A stretch of DNA of 64,000 nt from Serpula lacrymans var. lacrymans S7.9 (Eukaryota > Basidiomycota > Agaricomycetes > Boletales > Serpulaceae): the NCBI RefSeq assembly GCF_000218685.1, contig NW_006763293.1, forward strand, positions 1,981,968-2,045,967, read 5' to 3'. The position numbers were made by a program, and so were the translations under genes. Below are positions 46,730 through 63,391 of this stretch, one piece after another (within the stretch, counting starts at the first letter, position 1; each line of letters opens with the position of its first letter). Below the pieces are notes generated by a model, which was given only the letters and a program-made list of their open reading frames with translations, had not been told where the DNA came from and did no database searches.

Positions 46730-49162
46730 ATGACTACCATCACAGTTGGCATCATTACAAGTTAGTTTATAGTACAATCTATGGAAAGTTGACTGATATG
46801 GGGTTACTCTGCAGTTAGCGATACCGCTTCAATCGACGCTAATGCAGATAGATCTGGACCAACCATACGAGAAATTATACAACAAAACGGATGCGAATGC
46901 AAACGATCTGCTATTGTTCCAGATGTAGGGGAAACAATAAAAGAGACAGTCGAGTCCTGGTGTGCTGAGCAATCGGTTGACTGGATCATCACCACTGGTG
47001 GGACCGGATTCGGGGTGCGGGACAGGACTCCTGAAGTACTTCATTAGCCCCGCATTATCCAAAGGAAATATTTGATGGACCTTCACATTTCTATTAGGCT
47101 ATATCCCCGCTTATCGAAAGAGAAGCCCCTGGGCTAGTTCACCTATTACTGTCTACATCCCTCAAACATACGCCATTGGCTGCTCTTTCGAGGCCTGTCG
47201 CAGGAACGATCAAGAACACTCTCATCGTCACGTTACCAGGAAGCGTTAAAGCAGTGAAAGAAAACCTAGAAGCCCTCTTTACTAATGGGCTGATAGGACA
47301 CGCCATAGATCTAGTTAAAGGAGGTAGTGGGAAGCAAGTACATGCCGCTATGGGCTCGAGTCACACTCATAGTCATCCCGACGGGGCTTCTCATGGCAAA
47401 GGGCATAGCGGTCACCACCATCACCGTCACCATCATCATCATCACGGACAAGACCACGGGCACTATATTCCACAACCCCGTACAACGCTGTCGCATGATC
47501 CCGCTCTGCCTGGTATGTGATGCTCATGTTTAACGTGCCACTGAAATATCGGCACTGACCCCGAAACATACAGCTTCAGCCCGCCACCGTGTGTCTCCCT
47601 ATCCTTTGATCTCTCTGGAGAAAGCGCTGCAGATTATCCTGGTTGAAGTGGAGTCCCTAAAGACTGTCAGCCATCTCGTTAGTGCAAAATGCAGTGTGTT
47701 CAGGGGTCATCTACTGATGCGTCACTGTCAATCAGGTTAATCCAACGTTGAAAGGTCACGTTCTCGCCGAGGACGTGTACGCCCCTCAAAATGTTCCCTC
47801 TTCCCAGACTACAAGTGTAGATGGATATGCTCTTCGATGTTAGTATCACATCTTCATAATCATGATATTGGCTGAACTTGCCATACTTCCAGCCACCGAT
47901 CCTCCGGGAGTGTACAAGGTTTTGACAGCGCAAAGCCACATACGCTCTGATGTTATACCTGAGGGTTCGATATATCGCATAAACACAGGAGGGCCTCTGC
48001 CGGCTGGTGCAGACACTGTCATTATGGTAGAGGATACCCAGCTCGTCTCCACTTTGAAAGATGCAAATGGGGAAGATCTAGAAGAAAAGGAGGTTCAAAC
48101 TCTAGCTCAGATTCCTCCTGGGGAAAACTGTAGAGAACCAGGATCAGATGTGCAAAAGGGGGATCTTGTCTTACAAAAGGGTGACATGTTGACCAGCCTT
48201 GGAGGCGAGATTGGTACCTTGGTCTTTGTCGGTCGAAAGGAGGTAAATATAAGCGACTCAAAATGGTGCTTTCGCTGATTATCATTGTTAAGGTACAAGT
48301 CTTTCGAAAACCAATAATTGCCATCTTGAGTACTGGAAACGAAATCGTTGACTTACAATCTCCTCAGCCATACTCCGGGGATGACTGGGGCGGAATATGG
48401 GATACGAACAGACCTTCGTTACAAGCAGCGCTTGAGGGAATGGGTTACAGTGTTGTAGATCTGGGTGTTGTCCCCGACGAGTCAAGTGATTTCCTTTATT
48501 TCCCATGCTCCTTCCTAATCCTAGAATTTAGTATCGGAGAGCATGTAACAGCGATCAAGAAAGGCCTCGAGAGCGCAGATATTCTTCTTACAACAGGAGG
48601 CACATCTATGGGTGCTAGCGATCTCTTGAAGCCGGTAATAGAACGCCATTTCAATGGTACCATCCATTTTGGTCGCGTGACAATGAAGCCTGGAAAGCCT
48701 ACTACATTCGCCAGTATACCTACGACAGACGCGGATCATGGTAAAAAGTTCATGTTTGCTTTACCCGGAAACCCTGCCTCGGCCCTAGTTACATTCCATG
48801 TCTTTGTTGTACCAGCTCTCCGAAAATTGGGTGGTTGGCCTAATGAACAGTGTCAACTGCCTCGCGTACGGGTCAAGGTGAGTGCATCCTTTTCTCTGAT
48901 GTGTCCGCGTTTCATGCGAGGCCGACAGGTACAAAATTCAATGCGTCTCGACCCGCGGACAGAATTCCACCGCGTCATTGTATCGTCTGGAGTGAGTGGC
49001 CTACAAGCAACTAGTACCGGCGGGCAACGTTCGAGCAGGGTTGCTAGTCTGAGCGGCGCAAATGGGTTAGTCGTCCTTCCAATCTTGAAAGAAGGAGGAC
49101 CAAACGTTCTAGAAGCTGGAGAATATGCAGATGCTGTCATTATAGGGGAGATACAAATGTAA
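46730..49162 (+). CDS. Gephyrin/CnxE-type fused molybdenum cofactor synthase (MogA-MoeA)
   Basis: Bifunctional enzyme for the last steps of molybdenum cofactor synthesis: molybdopterin adenylylation and molybdate insertion. The N-terminal MogA-like domain has MTTITVGIIT then SDTASIDANADRSGPTI and DWIITTGGTGFGVRDRTPEA (substrate-binding GGTG). The MoeA-like domain has SVDGYALR, RINTGGPLPAGADTVIMVEDT, AILSTGNEIVD, WDTNRPSLQAAL, TTGGTSMGASDLL, VTMKPGKPTTFA and ALPGNPASALVTF. Between them is a Gly/His-rich linker, about 47395-47465, with two runs of His. The order MogA then MoeA matches gephyrin and fungal CnxE, not plant Cnx1. The first exon, ATG 46730, is 31 nt and splices to 46815. Cofactor synthesis would serve nitrate reductase and xanthine dehydrogenase, which are not in this window. 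Confidence 0.93.
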
Positions 49163-49218
49163 AATAGAATATCGTACATATGGGGAACCTTTTGAAGATG
49201 TATTACGATCTCACAGAA

Positions 49219-49987
49219 TTATAAAGTAGAAAGTTTCTTCTGTTCCTGTACAAATACATTGAGCGTTTTATATCTGTATTTGAATGTAGCATGTGAGCCT
49301 ACCAAAAGTAATACTTCTGATTCCAGAGCTTTCACTTCATCTTCTAGTTTTCTACGCTGTTTAGTGAGCATCTGCAGCCGCCTTTCTTCACGTCTGTCCA
49401 GTGCAGTCGTGGCTGTTGTACCCCGGCTAGGTTTTGATTGTACGTGCGCGCTTTTTTCAACCTAAAACGCAAGTGAACCAGTAACCCGAATGATAAGCAC
49501 TTTAACAAACCTCGGCTTGGATAAGCTCTTCCTTCCTATTCAAGGCCTCCAATCCTTTGTTAGCTCGATCAATGAGTTCATTGATTTGTGGTTCTATTTC
49601 GTCGGTGAGATCAGCTTTGTATTTTCGTATCGTACTCTCGTCAATGAGCAGAAAAACCTGAAAACAAGTCATTAGCTGGATGCTCTTATCAGTACGAAAC
49701 TGAAACTGACCTACTTTTTGACTCTCCAAGACTCTCTTCATCCTAGGAAGGTCAAACGTCCCGTGTCTGAGAAACTGTTGAGCTTCATGCGCCTAGAATT
49801 GTCGCTAAGCATCGATGCTGAATGCAGATTTTTGCAGAACGTGTACCTCCTCACAACAGTCCTCCATTGCAAGCACACACTCGCGTAAGTTTGGGGGACA
49901 GACCGCATTGACATCGCCGCGGTATTGGTCGGGTCCACCCGCGAAAACTGATTCTCTTGGTTTCGTGAACGTCGACAGCCGCGACAT
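49219..49987 (-). CDS. SPC19: DASH complex subunit SPC19
   Basis: Subunit of the microtubule-ring DASH/Dam1 complex linking kinetochores to spindle microtubules in fungi. Exons read on the minus strand join LRECVLAMEDCCEE to AHEAQQFLRHGTFDLPRMKR, then VLESQKVFLLIDESTIRKY and ADLTDEIEPQINELIDRANKGL. A coiled-coil C-terminus with RRLQMLTKQRRKLEDEVKAL follows. The order CVxALE...TFDLPRM..VLQTKRVFxLVxE matches yeast Spc19. Splice junctions are near 49849-49795, 49687-49671 and 49511-49460. The frame stays open to TAA at 49219-49221, though a last small intron could shorten the tail. About 180 residues, close to the family size of 165. Confidence 0.85.
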
Positions 49988-50671
49988 TCCAACCCACGCG
50001 AATATCGTAGACGATGCTAGTGCGACGGGTTAGAAAGAACGATGTCACGGTGGACTCTTGACTTGAGGCGTGTCGCGTCTCGGCATGTGCTTCGGCATTG
50101 TTTCGGTCTTAAGATTTCAAAAGCCGATCGCACAGTATATAGGCCAAAATTTTCGAGTTTTTGGTTTTTCCCTCAGTGTCCATTCAACCGATTGAAGCGT
50201 TGGCCCCACGGCGCAGAGATTTACTTCCCTGTTGAACGTTGTGTATTTCAGGTTGATGGAGCGAGGTATCTTTCGGGATGCTCACCAGAACGAGCATCGT
50301 TTCTGGCTCGCCCTCGTATGTCTCCTGCACCTGAGTTCACTTAACTGTGTTGACTCGTTGTAGGAGACGAGGGCTCGAGTAGGATAATGTTGCGGCGTCA
50401 TATTCCTGTATCTTCCGTACCCCCCACTCTTCGGAGAGGTTGCTACTATGTAGCGTTGACGGTTGGGTGAAACCATGACGCAGACACTCCCTCTTGTACC
50501 TAGATTACATTGTATGAATACAATTCAAAATTTGCTTTCTCATTATCACTGTATCTTATAAATCCAAAGCCTCGAAGGTTGTACTGTGCTAACTTTGTAA
50601 GAAGGCTTTTGGTCTCAGATTCAGAGGAGGGGCAGAAAGAAATAATGGTATATCATAGGATGCTATTGGAA
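49988..50671. other. Region between SPC19 and KEX1, uncertain short frame
   Basis: 684 bp. A 100-codon plus-strand frame begins at 50042, only 54 bp from the SPC19 start. It has an Arg-rich N-terminus (MSRWTLDLRRVASRHVLRH) resembling a mitochondrial presequence. A possible spliced alternative uses donor GTATGT near 50315 and acceptor TAG near 50363. No family was recognised, so it is not called as a gene. Confidence 0.3.
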
Positions 50672-53160
50672 TCATTGTCTACGCTCATCCTCACTGCGAG
50701 AATCATCTTCATCATCCCCCACATCAAAAATTGGAGAGGAAGGTTCACTCTCGTCGGCCCTTTGTTTCCCCTTCCGCTTCCTTTGTGATTCTCGGTCTTC
50801 AAAGTCGTACGCCTCCGACGTGCTATTTAGAGGAATGTTTTCTTCCGCGTTCAGGTTTCTCTTCGGTAGTTGTATGTGTCGACGCCGCAAACGGCACCAG
50901 AGACACAATGCGACAGCACACGCGATGATGACCACAATGAGTGCTATGGAACCAGCATTGTAGTAGGCTAGAACAGATCCATGGATAAACATGTGTATGT
51001 GCGGAACAAAACACAAACATATACCTTCCCACATAGCCTGGTTTTGCTCAGGAGTCTTGCCAGTAGGTGTTGTCGGTACTGGCAGGTCAGCGTTGAAAAC
51101 TGGCTTGACATCCTCACCCACTGTACTCGGAATATGCGCTGAACCGTCCACAATCGCTGAAAAGTTCATACCCATAAATCGAAGGATCATGTCGTGTGCT
51201 ACATTGGGAACGTCGTACGGTGCCATGTGGGATGCATTGAAGATCTTAAATGATGTCATAACTAAACTTTCTCATTTAATGATGAACCACACTCACTTTG
51301 ACATACGTCAGATTTCTCGATGATACCCAAGTTCCTGCAGGACTACCTTCAACTGACCATGACTGAGTTTTCACAACCTAAGCCAATGTCTGCGTTACGA
51401 CGTGTACGGCGTTTAAGGTTGAGAAAACATACTCCCAAGCCAGTTTCGCCATTCCAGTTCATGGTTTTTATCATACTCTCGATACCCATATAGTTGCAAA
51501 TGAAATCCTGGTCTCCTGCAAACAATAATACTGGGATCTTCTCAAGTACGTTGGGAAGGAGGGTGATCGCGGATGGAGACAACTGATCTCTTAGTTCTTG
51601 GGAAACTCGTCCGAAACATTCGACCCAGCTTGTAGATTTGGCGCTTGCATGTAAAGCATTGATAACATCTTTACGCTGATCCAAGGCTTCCTTATTATTA
51701 TCTAAAAAGAGTGAAGAGATTGGGAGTGACTTACAGCAAGATAAGAGGTAACATTCTTGAGCTCGGGAGGCCAGTTCATACCACAAGCGGGGAAGGTATC
51801 TTGAAGCCGCACGTCATATACATTCGTACATGTGAGTTTTCCATCTACTCTAAACAAAAATAGCAATTTAGCAAATTTGCGACTCCAACTGACTAGGGGC
51901 CACAAGAGTTTGCTCACATTTTTTGGTTGTTCGAAGGTATCGACAGTGCGAGACCTTCACAGATTCCAACATGGATAGGCTCTGGTCCTGTAATACTGTT
52001 GAATTCGGCCATACATTCGTCTGTAGTCTGTTTTCCCTTTCTATATTGCTTTCAAATCCGCATATCAGGTTAAAACATCCCACAGAAGACAAACGTCATA
52101 CCTCTGAATTGTCTTCAACAAGACCATGTTTAACCGCGTAATCCAAATAAGCGGGATACTGGCTGCGCGCATCGATCCATCCATTGCCTATGGCAATACC
52201 CCGTAATGGCACTTGTATACTGGAGGCCAGGATAGCATTTGCTAAAAGAAACGATAAGCTGCATGGAACAGGGCTCAGCTATGACATTGTTTACCGAAGT
52301 ACGGTATATATTGCCCAGCGTAACTTTCGCCACCCAGATATGTCTAGAGGTTTGGTCAAAAAGGTGAGAACTCCATTACAAGATTCAAAATACGTACGTC
52401 TACGCTTTGATATTCGGGGAAGATTTTATAAAATGTCCTGAGAAATTCTAAGATATGCTCAGAAGCCTGATACTGATTAGTATATGTTTAATATTGAAGT
52501 TAAATTTCAAACGCACTTCTGAGAGGGTATGTATATAGTGATCTGTACTGGTATATGATAACCCTGTACCTGCGGGTTGATCGACTGCGAGGAAGCTGAT
52601 AAGTACGGTTGACATTGTATGATAGCCAAACTCACTGTAAACCATAGTCGTGTATTCTTCCCAACCACCGTCTGCTGTGATTAGACCGCCCTCGCCGTCT
52701 ACTTTCCAAGGTCCGACCTCCATCATTAGTCCGTCAAACGAAGAACATCCCGGGCCTCCCTATAGTTTCACTTTTCACATTCTATTATCGCGAGGATATA
52801 TTGGGCTACTCACATTGAACCAGAACATTAATCTCTCCTTGTCAGACGCTCGTCTGGCTTTTACCATGACGAAGAAGAGATGTGCCAAAACATCCGTGTT
52901 TGCCGCCGCAGCTGCATTAGGGTCGGACAGGATGTGACCGGCGTAAACATGAAGTGGATGTTCGCTGTCCTGGTGCAAGCCTGGTAAGTTTGGGACATAA
53001 AACGAGGCTGCGGACGGCACTGTGCGACTTGGCTCAGCTATGGTCCACACGTGGAAATATAATAGAGCATCGTACCGTCTTGTGGAGCGGAAATAGTATA
53101 AGATATCGAAGAAAGAATAAACAGATACGACCATAGATGACAATGAGACCAAAACACCAT
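50672..53160 (-). CDS. KEX1: Pheromone-processing carboxypeptidase KEX1
   Basis: Golgi serine carboxypeptidase (S10) that trims C-terminal Lys/Arg from secreted pro-proteins. The signal peptide [18 protein letters not shown] is followed by ISAPQD and, after a 40-nt intron, [20 protein letters not shown] and [20 protein letters not shown]. Catalytic Ser is in [13 protein letters not shown] (about 52290-52330), Asp in [13 protein letters not shown] and His in [13 protein letters not shown] transmembrane helix ([19 protein letters not shown]) and an acidic/basic cytosolic tail distinguish KEX1 from vacuolar CPY. The tail ends in an Asp/Glu-Arg-rich stretch. About ten introns. The start is chosen for the signal peptide. 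Confidence 0.93.
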
Positions 53161-53500
53161 TTTATACGTAGAACCGGAGAAAGCCTCGAGAGCGACACGT
53201 TTTGAATTCTCGTCGTGGGTCCAAAGACCTTCAGCGAGCCCCCTTGCAAAGAAAGTTGCAGAATAAGACAAGATAGATCTAAATTCCAGGGGACCACACT
53301 GGCAACAGTCACTGCGGGAACTTGTGTGAAACTTGAACGAATTGAGAGACGTGCTGGCCAGGCGAAATATGAGTCTGCGTACGTAAAGACTGCAAGTTAC
53401 CAATCAAGCAATAGTACAATTGGACCAGGCCCTTGCATATTCCCGAGCCGGTTTTGAACCTTAGTACTACTACTTATCTTTTCTAACCACGCACACGACA
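53161..53500. promoter_or_regulatory. Divergent promoter KEX1 / thioredoxin-like gene
   Basis: 340 bp between divergent starts of two secretory-pathway genes. No clear TATA box. Antisense frames here are 5' extensions of KEX1 without family features. Confidence 0.4.
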
Positions 53501-54656
53501 ATGAAGGCACTGGCATTGCTCTCAGCGTTTTTCATTACATCTGCTCACGCTCAGTATTTCTCTGCAGGATGGGCCCCTGGGCAACCAGTCAATTACAATG
53601 ACGAGCAATCTGAGGTCTCAGATTCGGGTCCTCAGGCTACCTCCACTCTTAGTGCCGAAAAAGCTGCACCTACATCTATCAAGCAAGCTTTAATTGACAA
53701 TGTTCTGGGATCTAGCACAATTTCTACGCTATCCAGTCTAGTTGGAGTGAACATAACGGAAAGATTCAACCCTAGTGTTCTCTGGGACGAGCGGATCCCA
53801 CTTATCACAGACGAAAATTACGGGGATATCATTGTCAACGAAGAATTAACCGAAGAAGAAGAAGAAGACAGAGTTTGGTTCCTTATCATGTAAGCCGTAT
53901 GTTTTATTCAAAGCCTTACCTACTGACAATGCCAAAGTACTGTGACAACTGGACAACCGGATGGCGTGTCCATGTTCGTAGATAAAGTATTCGATGCTAC
54001 TTATAACTTAACCCAGGGGCTGGGAGATCTTCCCCATGTGCGTTTTGGGCGTATTGATTACCTGAATGTTACCAGTATTACCACGAAGTGGGCAGTTTGG
54101 TCGTACGTACTTCGAATCGTGACTTCTTCTGAGCGCACCTAAACTTGTCATCAGTGCCCCATTCCTAGTCGTCCTGAAAGATAGGGGCCAGACTCTGCGG
54201 TTCTATAAGGCCGGACAGATAAGGTTAACAGACGAGATACTACACGCATTCTTGAAGGAGGAGGGCTGGAAACAAAAAGATCCCTGGAAAAGTGCATACG
54301 GTCCTGGAGGGGAACGGTAAATATTTCATCAGAATTTTAAGTTGTAAAAACTGAACATATATCGCAGGGAATATATTTTGGACTACCTCGCTATCGTCTT
54401 CACCAAGGTATATAATGTGGTAGTTATCGTCCCAAAGTGGCTGCTCTACATCGTCACCGGTGGTCTTGCCTCGTTGATAGTCAACTGGCTCCATCGTGAT
54501 CGTAAACCTGCCAATCCTTCTGCAAATGTACACCAGCCACGAACAGTGCCCACTAATCGTGCAGAGCCTGCCGCGGCGCCTGCGGCATCGAATCCTGCCA
54601 GTGGTGGTCAAAGATCTGGAGAAAGTGCTGCTAAGCGCAGAAAGGGGAAGAAGTAG
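53501..54656 (+). CDS. Thioredoxin-fold ER membrane protein
   Basis: Starts with a clear signal peptide (MKALALLSAFFITSAHA). The luminal domain carries an acidic stretch (EELTEEEEEDRVWFLII) followed by VSMFVDKVFDATYNL, VRFGRIDYLNVTSITTKWAVW and PFLVVLKDRGQTLRFYKAGQ. This is the beta-alpha-beta pattern of a thioredoxin domain with RVDY-like and cis-Pro-like elements, but with no CxxC redox pair. One transmembrane helix (VPKWLLYIVTGGLASLIVNWL) leads to a Pro/Ala-rich basic cytosolic tail ending RRKGKK. Four exons, with introns near 53888-53938, 54103-54153 and 54319-54367. It may be a non-catalytic chaperone or tether. About 320 residues. Confidence 0.65.
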
Positions 54657-55061
54657 AATCGATCTTTCAGTGTTGGCTTGGTTCAATGGAGTTGGGGCGA
54701 TGTGTGTATGCACTGACTTAATACTAGACATATATGTATACCTTCGAGTGTTTTTATTAAGATTACTTTTTGAGGAACTGTGAAACGTTACTAATGAAAA
54801 TGAAACTCTTTTGAGTCTCCTCGGATATCTCGTGAGCAAGCTATACATAAACAGCATAAACAGAGCATCCTTTACATGACTGAGAGTCTTGATTTTCGTC
54901 CTAAAAGGTTGAGAACGTTGAGACTTGCCTCGGTCAGACACTTACGTTATCTGACTCATCTGTAACTTGCCCACAATGGAGATCACGTGATGAGTCTATT
55001 CACCGCACCATTTTTGCTCTTAACCTCAGTGACCTTCGAGTTGTACGAGTAAAAGTTTACT
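54657..55061. other. Intergenic region upstream of mitochondrial uL13
   Basis: 405 bp between same-strand genes, with the 3' UTR of the thioredoxin-like gene. No gene on either strand was accepted. Confidence 0.5.
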
Positions 55062-55722
55062 ATGTCTCAAACTGTGGGCAGTGTGAGTTGTTTCACGAAG
55101 TGGCCTGTGATATTTTTGCTGATAAAGTGAGCCCAGACTGTGCTTGCCTATGCTCGGGTTTGGCACCATGTTGACGCGTCAGATCGTGTTCTGGGGAAAA
55201 TCGCTGAGCGGATAGCGCTCGTTCTAATGGGCAAGCACAAGCCCATTTATGACAAGAGTCGTATGTGTTATGATTCATTGGAGCTCTTTCTACGTCCTGA
55301 CATTTGAAAATCAGTGGACTGTGGTGATTATGTCGTCGTCACCAATGCGAAGAATATCAAAGTTACCGGTCGAAAAGATGAACAGCTGGTTTATCGGAAA
55401 CACACCATGTATCCCGGAGGTCTGAAAGAGACTGAATACAAGGACTTGATGGACTCGAAACCGTATGAGGTTTGTGTCTTGTTCTTGCTTATGTTCTGCG
55501 CCTTACTCATACTCGTAGATTATCCGCCATGCTGTGTCGGGCATGTTACCCAAGAATAAGCTTAGAGAACGGCGACTGTCAAGACTAAAAGTATTCGCTG
55601 GGTCAAACATGGGCATATATCGAGGGAACATCGTTAAGCGTTGGGAGGATGGAACATTGACGGACGCAGACATCCTAAAACTGGATCCAAAATATAGGGC
55701 ACGACAGAGCTCGAAATCATGA
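55062..55722 (+). CDS. MRPL23: Mitochondrial large ribosomal subunit protein uL13 (MRPL23)
   Basis: Component of the mitoribosome large subunit. Begins MSQTVGS and, after an intron from 55083, continues [32 protein letters not shown], then [20 protein letters not shown]. The diagnostic [20 protein letters not shown] follows, and YRARQSSKS ends the protein. Close colinearity with yeast Mrpl23 (MSQKIG...LWHHVD...[12 protein letters not shown]) sets start and identity. Introns lie near 55083-55128, 55261-55314 and 55470-55519. About 170 residues. Confidence 0.94.
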
Positions 55723-55820
55723 GGCCACGACCGTGGTGTCTTTGACCACGATCATGAAAGTGATTGCGGTTTAGATTTAGGTTTATAGTATGGTATTAGA
55801 AGATAATAAAGCTGCTCTAA

Positions 55821-56895
55821 CTAAAAGTCAATATCCTTTTTAATCCTCCGCCGACGCTTTTTGCGAGGGGGTTGTTCTAATTCGGGAGTAGTGGACGCTC
55901 CTTGTGGGGGTGTAGCAGGATTTGTGGTGACCAGTGTTCTGGCCACATATTCTTGCAATAGCATCCCTGAGCACTATTATCAGCTTGACACCCAGGAATC
56001 AGCCATTGAATTCGTCAAACCTATAGCTATGAGTGCAGATCCATCGAAAACCTTATACATATCTTTTTGACAGATTTTGGTTGAACGTGATTCACGTTCT
56101 TCATCTTCTTTCTTCTCAGAGTCCTTACCAGAAGTCGCTTCTTCATCGGTCGTACTGTGGTCATCATTCATTTCTGATTCTCTAGATTCTTCACGAAGTG
56201 ATACATGTTTGAAGGGACTTTTCTCGGATAATCGCCTAAGTCGCCTTTCAGATTTCTCTTGCCTATACTCTTTGGACGCGTCAAACAATTGACCCCTGTC
56301 GCTATAAAAACGACTTGCAAAATGGTGCACGCATTTCAAAAGATCCTGAAAATGGTTTAAGTTGCTTTGATAAACGAAGCTTTTCAAAACTTACCGATGA
56401 TGGTTCTAGCAGAGTCTCGGTGCTAAGTTGCGTAAGCGATTTTGGTGGGATATCCAGAGAAATGTGGCTTCCAGACGCTTGTTGGGTTTTTGACACAGAT
56501 CGGGCAGTCAAATAGTCCATATCTTTGTTGAATATGCGTCGCTTTCTTGCCCTGTGGTCTCGCCAACTCATGGCCGTATCGTCTGCTTCTGCTTGATCTA
56601 TTTCCCCGTCATTTGTCATCTTTTCTTTGCTGGTGCTGGTCTCGCTACCCTTCATTGGTCCTTCGATAACAATTTCCTCCTCATCATCTGCATTTTTTGA
56701 TTCCTTCCTCTTCCTCTTCTTCACCTTTCCTAGACCACCAGCATCTCGCGCTATCCAGTTGCCTCTATTATCCTGCGTGGTATATTTCGCTGTGCGAATT
56801 CTCGTGTTACTCGACGACTGTTGAACTCGTGACCCATCAGGATGGAGGCGGAGGCTAGCAAGGTCGTGCACGGTGCTTTTGCGACGGACACTCAT
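55821..56895 (-). CDS. Hypothetical basic/acidic nuclear-type protein
   Basis: No named family recognised. The N-terminus MSVRRKSTVHDLASLRLHPD is followed by a Lys/Arg stretch (KVKKRKRKESK) and an acidic stretch, then MSWRDHRARKRRIFNKDMDY. After an intron near 56387-56340, a conserved-looking helix DLLKCVHHFASRFYSDRG leads into an Arg/Glu/Ser-rich region. MYKVFDGSALIAIG joins across an intron (about 56026-55972) to MLLQEYVARTL. The C-terminus PPRKKRRRRIKKDIDF is a strong nuclear localisation signal. The arrangement suggests a chromatin or transcription factor, possibly a pol I-type initiation protein, but this is inference. The start 56895 faces SMC5 across a 188-bp divergent promoter. Confidence 0.7.
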
Positions 56896-57083
56896 GCTTT
56901 TACTAAGGGGACATGCAAGCACTAAAACAAGACCTGCGTCGACCTGCCCTGAGCTCCCCGCTCACCCCACATAACCAAACAGTGGCAAATATTGCTTTCA
57001 CGGTACGCGTCTCGCTAAACCACCACTGCAGCGTGTTCTCTAGTAGCAAGTATTCGTTTACAGACAGCGGGAACGCGACAACT
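56896..57083. promoter_or_regulatory. Divergent promoter, basic nuclear protein / SMC5
   Basis: Compact 188-bp spacer between divergent start codons, so both genes must be driven from it. No specific site recognised. Confidence 0.4.
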
Positions 57084-61952
<4,869 letters not shown>

Positions 61953-62224
61953 TACAATTTCACCCTCCACCATCACTGTATACTCTATTCACCTGTACTG
62001 TAGAATGTTCTGCCGTAATCTACGATGTATTCTAACGTCTTTTGGCACCATTGGTGTTTTGTTATAGCCACGCATAGTATCAATGATGAACAGATTTCAT
62101 GCATCGTGCTTAGAACATGTAATATGTAGCCGAGCGAAGCAGAAAATCCATCGATATGTACTGTAAAGATTACTACCAGATATCTAAGCAATCGGTCAAT
62201 CGTACGCAGAACTGCACTGCTCTC

Positions 62225-63391
62225 CTAAATAATCACTATGCCCTTCAAAATTGCCAGTTCAGCATTAATGATGCTACTTGTTGCTGCGCCAATGGAGACG
62301 TTATTGGCAAGTACGACAAACTTGATGTCTAAGACTGGGCATTGTCTAACTCGTCCTACAGAAACACCTGCGCCGTTTTGGTAATATCGATCAAGCCGAG
62401 GCTGTGGCCTATCTGGCTCCTCGTGTACGAAGATTGCATGAACAGGAGCTGAGGGACACCCGAGCGTTTGAGCATCTGGGGTGTACGCCGCCAAGACCTC
62501 CCGTACTTGTTGCGGACTGGGTGGTGGTCTGCGGGCGAAGCGCACAGATACACACTCGGTGTGACCATCAATGACAGGGACACGATTGCACGATGCAGAG
62601 ATACGCAGGGGCTGACGAGCGTGCATGTCAAACGTCCTGGACCCGTCATCGGCCCGAGTGATTCCGCCTAAGATCTTGAGCGTCTCCCACTCCATTTTTT
62701 CTTCTTCGCCGCTGATGTAGGGAACTACGTTATCCATGATGTCTAGACTGGGTACGCCCGGATAACCTCCGCCTGAAATGGCTTGCATAGTCGTGACCAT
62801 GCACGACTCTATTGGCCCGAAGGCCTTTTCCATGGCTACCAGAGGAATGACATAGCCCGTGGTTGAACAGTTGGCGTTAGTGATGATAAAGCCTTTCTTC
62901 AGTGGTGGTCGATGTAACGATTGTTGCTGAGGAATCATCGACATGTGTGAAGCATTGACGAGAGGAACTATGAGTGGGACGAGTGGATCTCTTCGGAAGT
63001 TCTTCGCATTTGAGAATATGGCAAGATCAGCCGCTCTGAAAGCGGACTCTGCTCAACATGAGCATGCAATACTTTTTCAACGTTGCAGAAACATACCTAT
63101 GTCACCCGCGGCGTCTGCATCTAAGCCAGAAAAGACCACTGCACATTCAGCGAAATGTTCAGGTTTGCACTCGTAGACCATCATCTCGCGAACGATCGAA
63201 GGTATGTGCGATGTTTGTTTCCAGCTAACCGCTTTAGAGTATGTTTTTCCCGCCGATCGTACTGATGCACCGAGAGCATGGATGATGAAGAACGGATGGT
63301 CCGCAAGAAGGGTGATAAAACGCTGGCCCACTGTCCCTGTTGCTCCCAACACTCCAACCTTCACTTCTTTCCCTTCGGGTACCGTGAACAT
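62225..63391 (-). CDS. HOM2: Aspartate-semialdehyde dehydrogenase
   Basis: Reduces aspartyl phosphate to aspartate semialdehyde with NADPH, the common step to threonine and methionine in fungi. The N-terminal Rossmann motif is VGVLGATGTVGQRF. Catalytic Cys is in NANCSTTGYVIPL. Substrate-binding Arg and His lie in SCNRVPVIDGHTECVSVRF. An intron near 63094-63056 joins GLDADAAGDI to ESAFRAADLAIFSN. The chain then continues without break through NASHMSMIPQQQS to the stop at 62225-62227. About 360 residues, the family size. The ATG 63391 (MFTVPEGKEVKVGVLG) is the first and fits. Confidence 0.95.

Noticed and set aside
50042..50344. 100-codon plus-strand frame with an Arg-rich start next to SPC19
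   Set aside because: Could be a small mitochondrial protein, but no homology was recognised and splicing is ambiguous.
53445..53465. B-box-like GGTTCAAAACC on the minus strand
   Set aside because: No cloverleaf could be folded around it, so not a tRNA.
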